Below, in pieces: positions 63,802 to 64,000 of a stretch of DNA of 64,000 nucleotides. The stretch is from Streptomyces cellulosae. Lineage in GTDB: Bacteria; Actinomycetota; Actinomycetes; Streptomycetales; Streptomycetaceae. Where the stretch lies: assembly GCF_000721105.1 (NCBI RefSeq), contig NZ_JOEV01000029.1:1-64000 (forward strand), written 5' to 3'. Each line of letters starts with the position of its first letter. Within the stretch, counting starts at the first letter, position 1. Position numbers and translations under genes: made by a program. The notes below the pieces were generated by a model. The model was not told the origin of the DNA and did no database searches. It saw only the letters and a program-made list of their open reading frames with translations.

Positions 63802-64000
63802 ATGGCTGATCCGGCGGCAATGAGCGTGACTCCGTACTGGGAGCTCACGTTCGACGCGGACGGGGACACGGACACCCGCGGGCGGGACCGGTTGCTCGCC
63901 GGGGTGGCGCAGCACCATGTCCGTGATCTGCTGGTCTTCGCGCACGGCTGGAACAACGACCGCTCGGGCGCGACCCGGCTCTACAGCGACTTCTTCGCGC
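63802..64000 (+). CDS. partial gene, alpha/beta-hydrolase or serine-hydrolase-like
   Basis: Only the first 66 codons lie inside the window. ATG 63802 follows GAGGAGG. The product reads ADPAAMSVTPYWELTFDADG and then LLVFAHGWNND, where the AHGWNND segment is typical of an oxyanion-hole strand of alpha/beta-hydrolase-like proteins. The frame continues beyond 64000. Family placement is tentative. Confidence 0.6.
   Translation, partial: MADPAAMSVTPYWELTFDADGDTDTRGRDRLLAGVAQHHVRDLLVFAHGWNNDRSGATRLYSDFFA

Overview
The window is a high-GC chromosomal segment from a Streptomyces. Genes show strong G/C third-position bias. The gylR-glpF-glpK-glpD glycerol cluster, mshC (mycothiol), a ParJ-like PAC2 protein, a long and a short chaplin, and F420-type oxidoreductases all point to this genus. 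From memory, the order metH-gylR-glpF-glpK-glpD-parJ-mshC resembles S. coelicolor SCO1657-SCO1663, with extra genes inserted here: a GntR-family regulator after glpD and a secreted beta-propeller protein before mshC. I see no insertion sequence, prophage, CRISPR array or rRNA. One tRNA gene (tRNA-Leu, GAG) is present.

Layout. 0-6 kb: a divergent partial gene, a RecB-like nuclease, a response regulator and two tandem peptide-type binding lipoproteins without permease genes. 6-17 kb: a HAD phosphatase, metH, and the glycerol regulon with recognisable GylR-type operators, then a FadR-type regulator with its own palindrome. 17-31 kb: ParJ, a Tat-exported beta-propeller, a mycothiol-linked operon (histidine phosphatase, DUF3090, kinase-like SCO1664 family, mshC), CorA, a ferritin-like protein, a 0.7-kb minisatellite region, an LLM oxidoreductase, an aldo/keto reductase and a RecD2-like protein whose Walker motifs are lost. 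31-34.5 kb: chaplins (chpC- and chpH-like), an M20 peptidase and the tRNA. 34.8-40 kb: a single-module Pls/PosA-type peptide synthetase followed by an M1 aminopeptidase. 41-46 kb: a complete gluconate/L-idonate catabolic set (gntR, gntK, gntP, idnO, idnD). 46-52.5 kb: a one-strand run of NIT-domain sensor kinase, MHYT sensor, cytochrome b, Moco oxidoreductase and amino-acid permease. 52.5-64 kb: a TPR-like protein, small membrane proteins, an acyl-CoA metabolism regulon under a TetR regulator, and a NamZ-type muramidase.

The most interesting items are: the Pls-like synthetase with its adjacent peptidase; the kinase/phosphatase pair in the mshC operon; the pseudo-helicase; a TetR regulon defined by a shared 13-mer at two promoters; exact loop-free palindromes of 64 and 44 bp; and several minisatellites in leaders or gene edges. 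Two single-base frame breaks at G/C runs (near 174-178 and near 30575) may be assembly errors.
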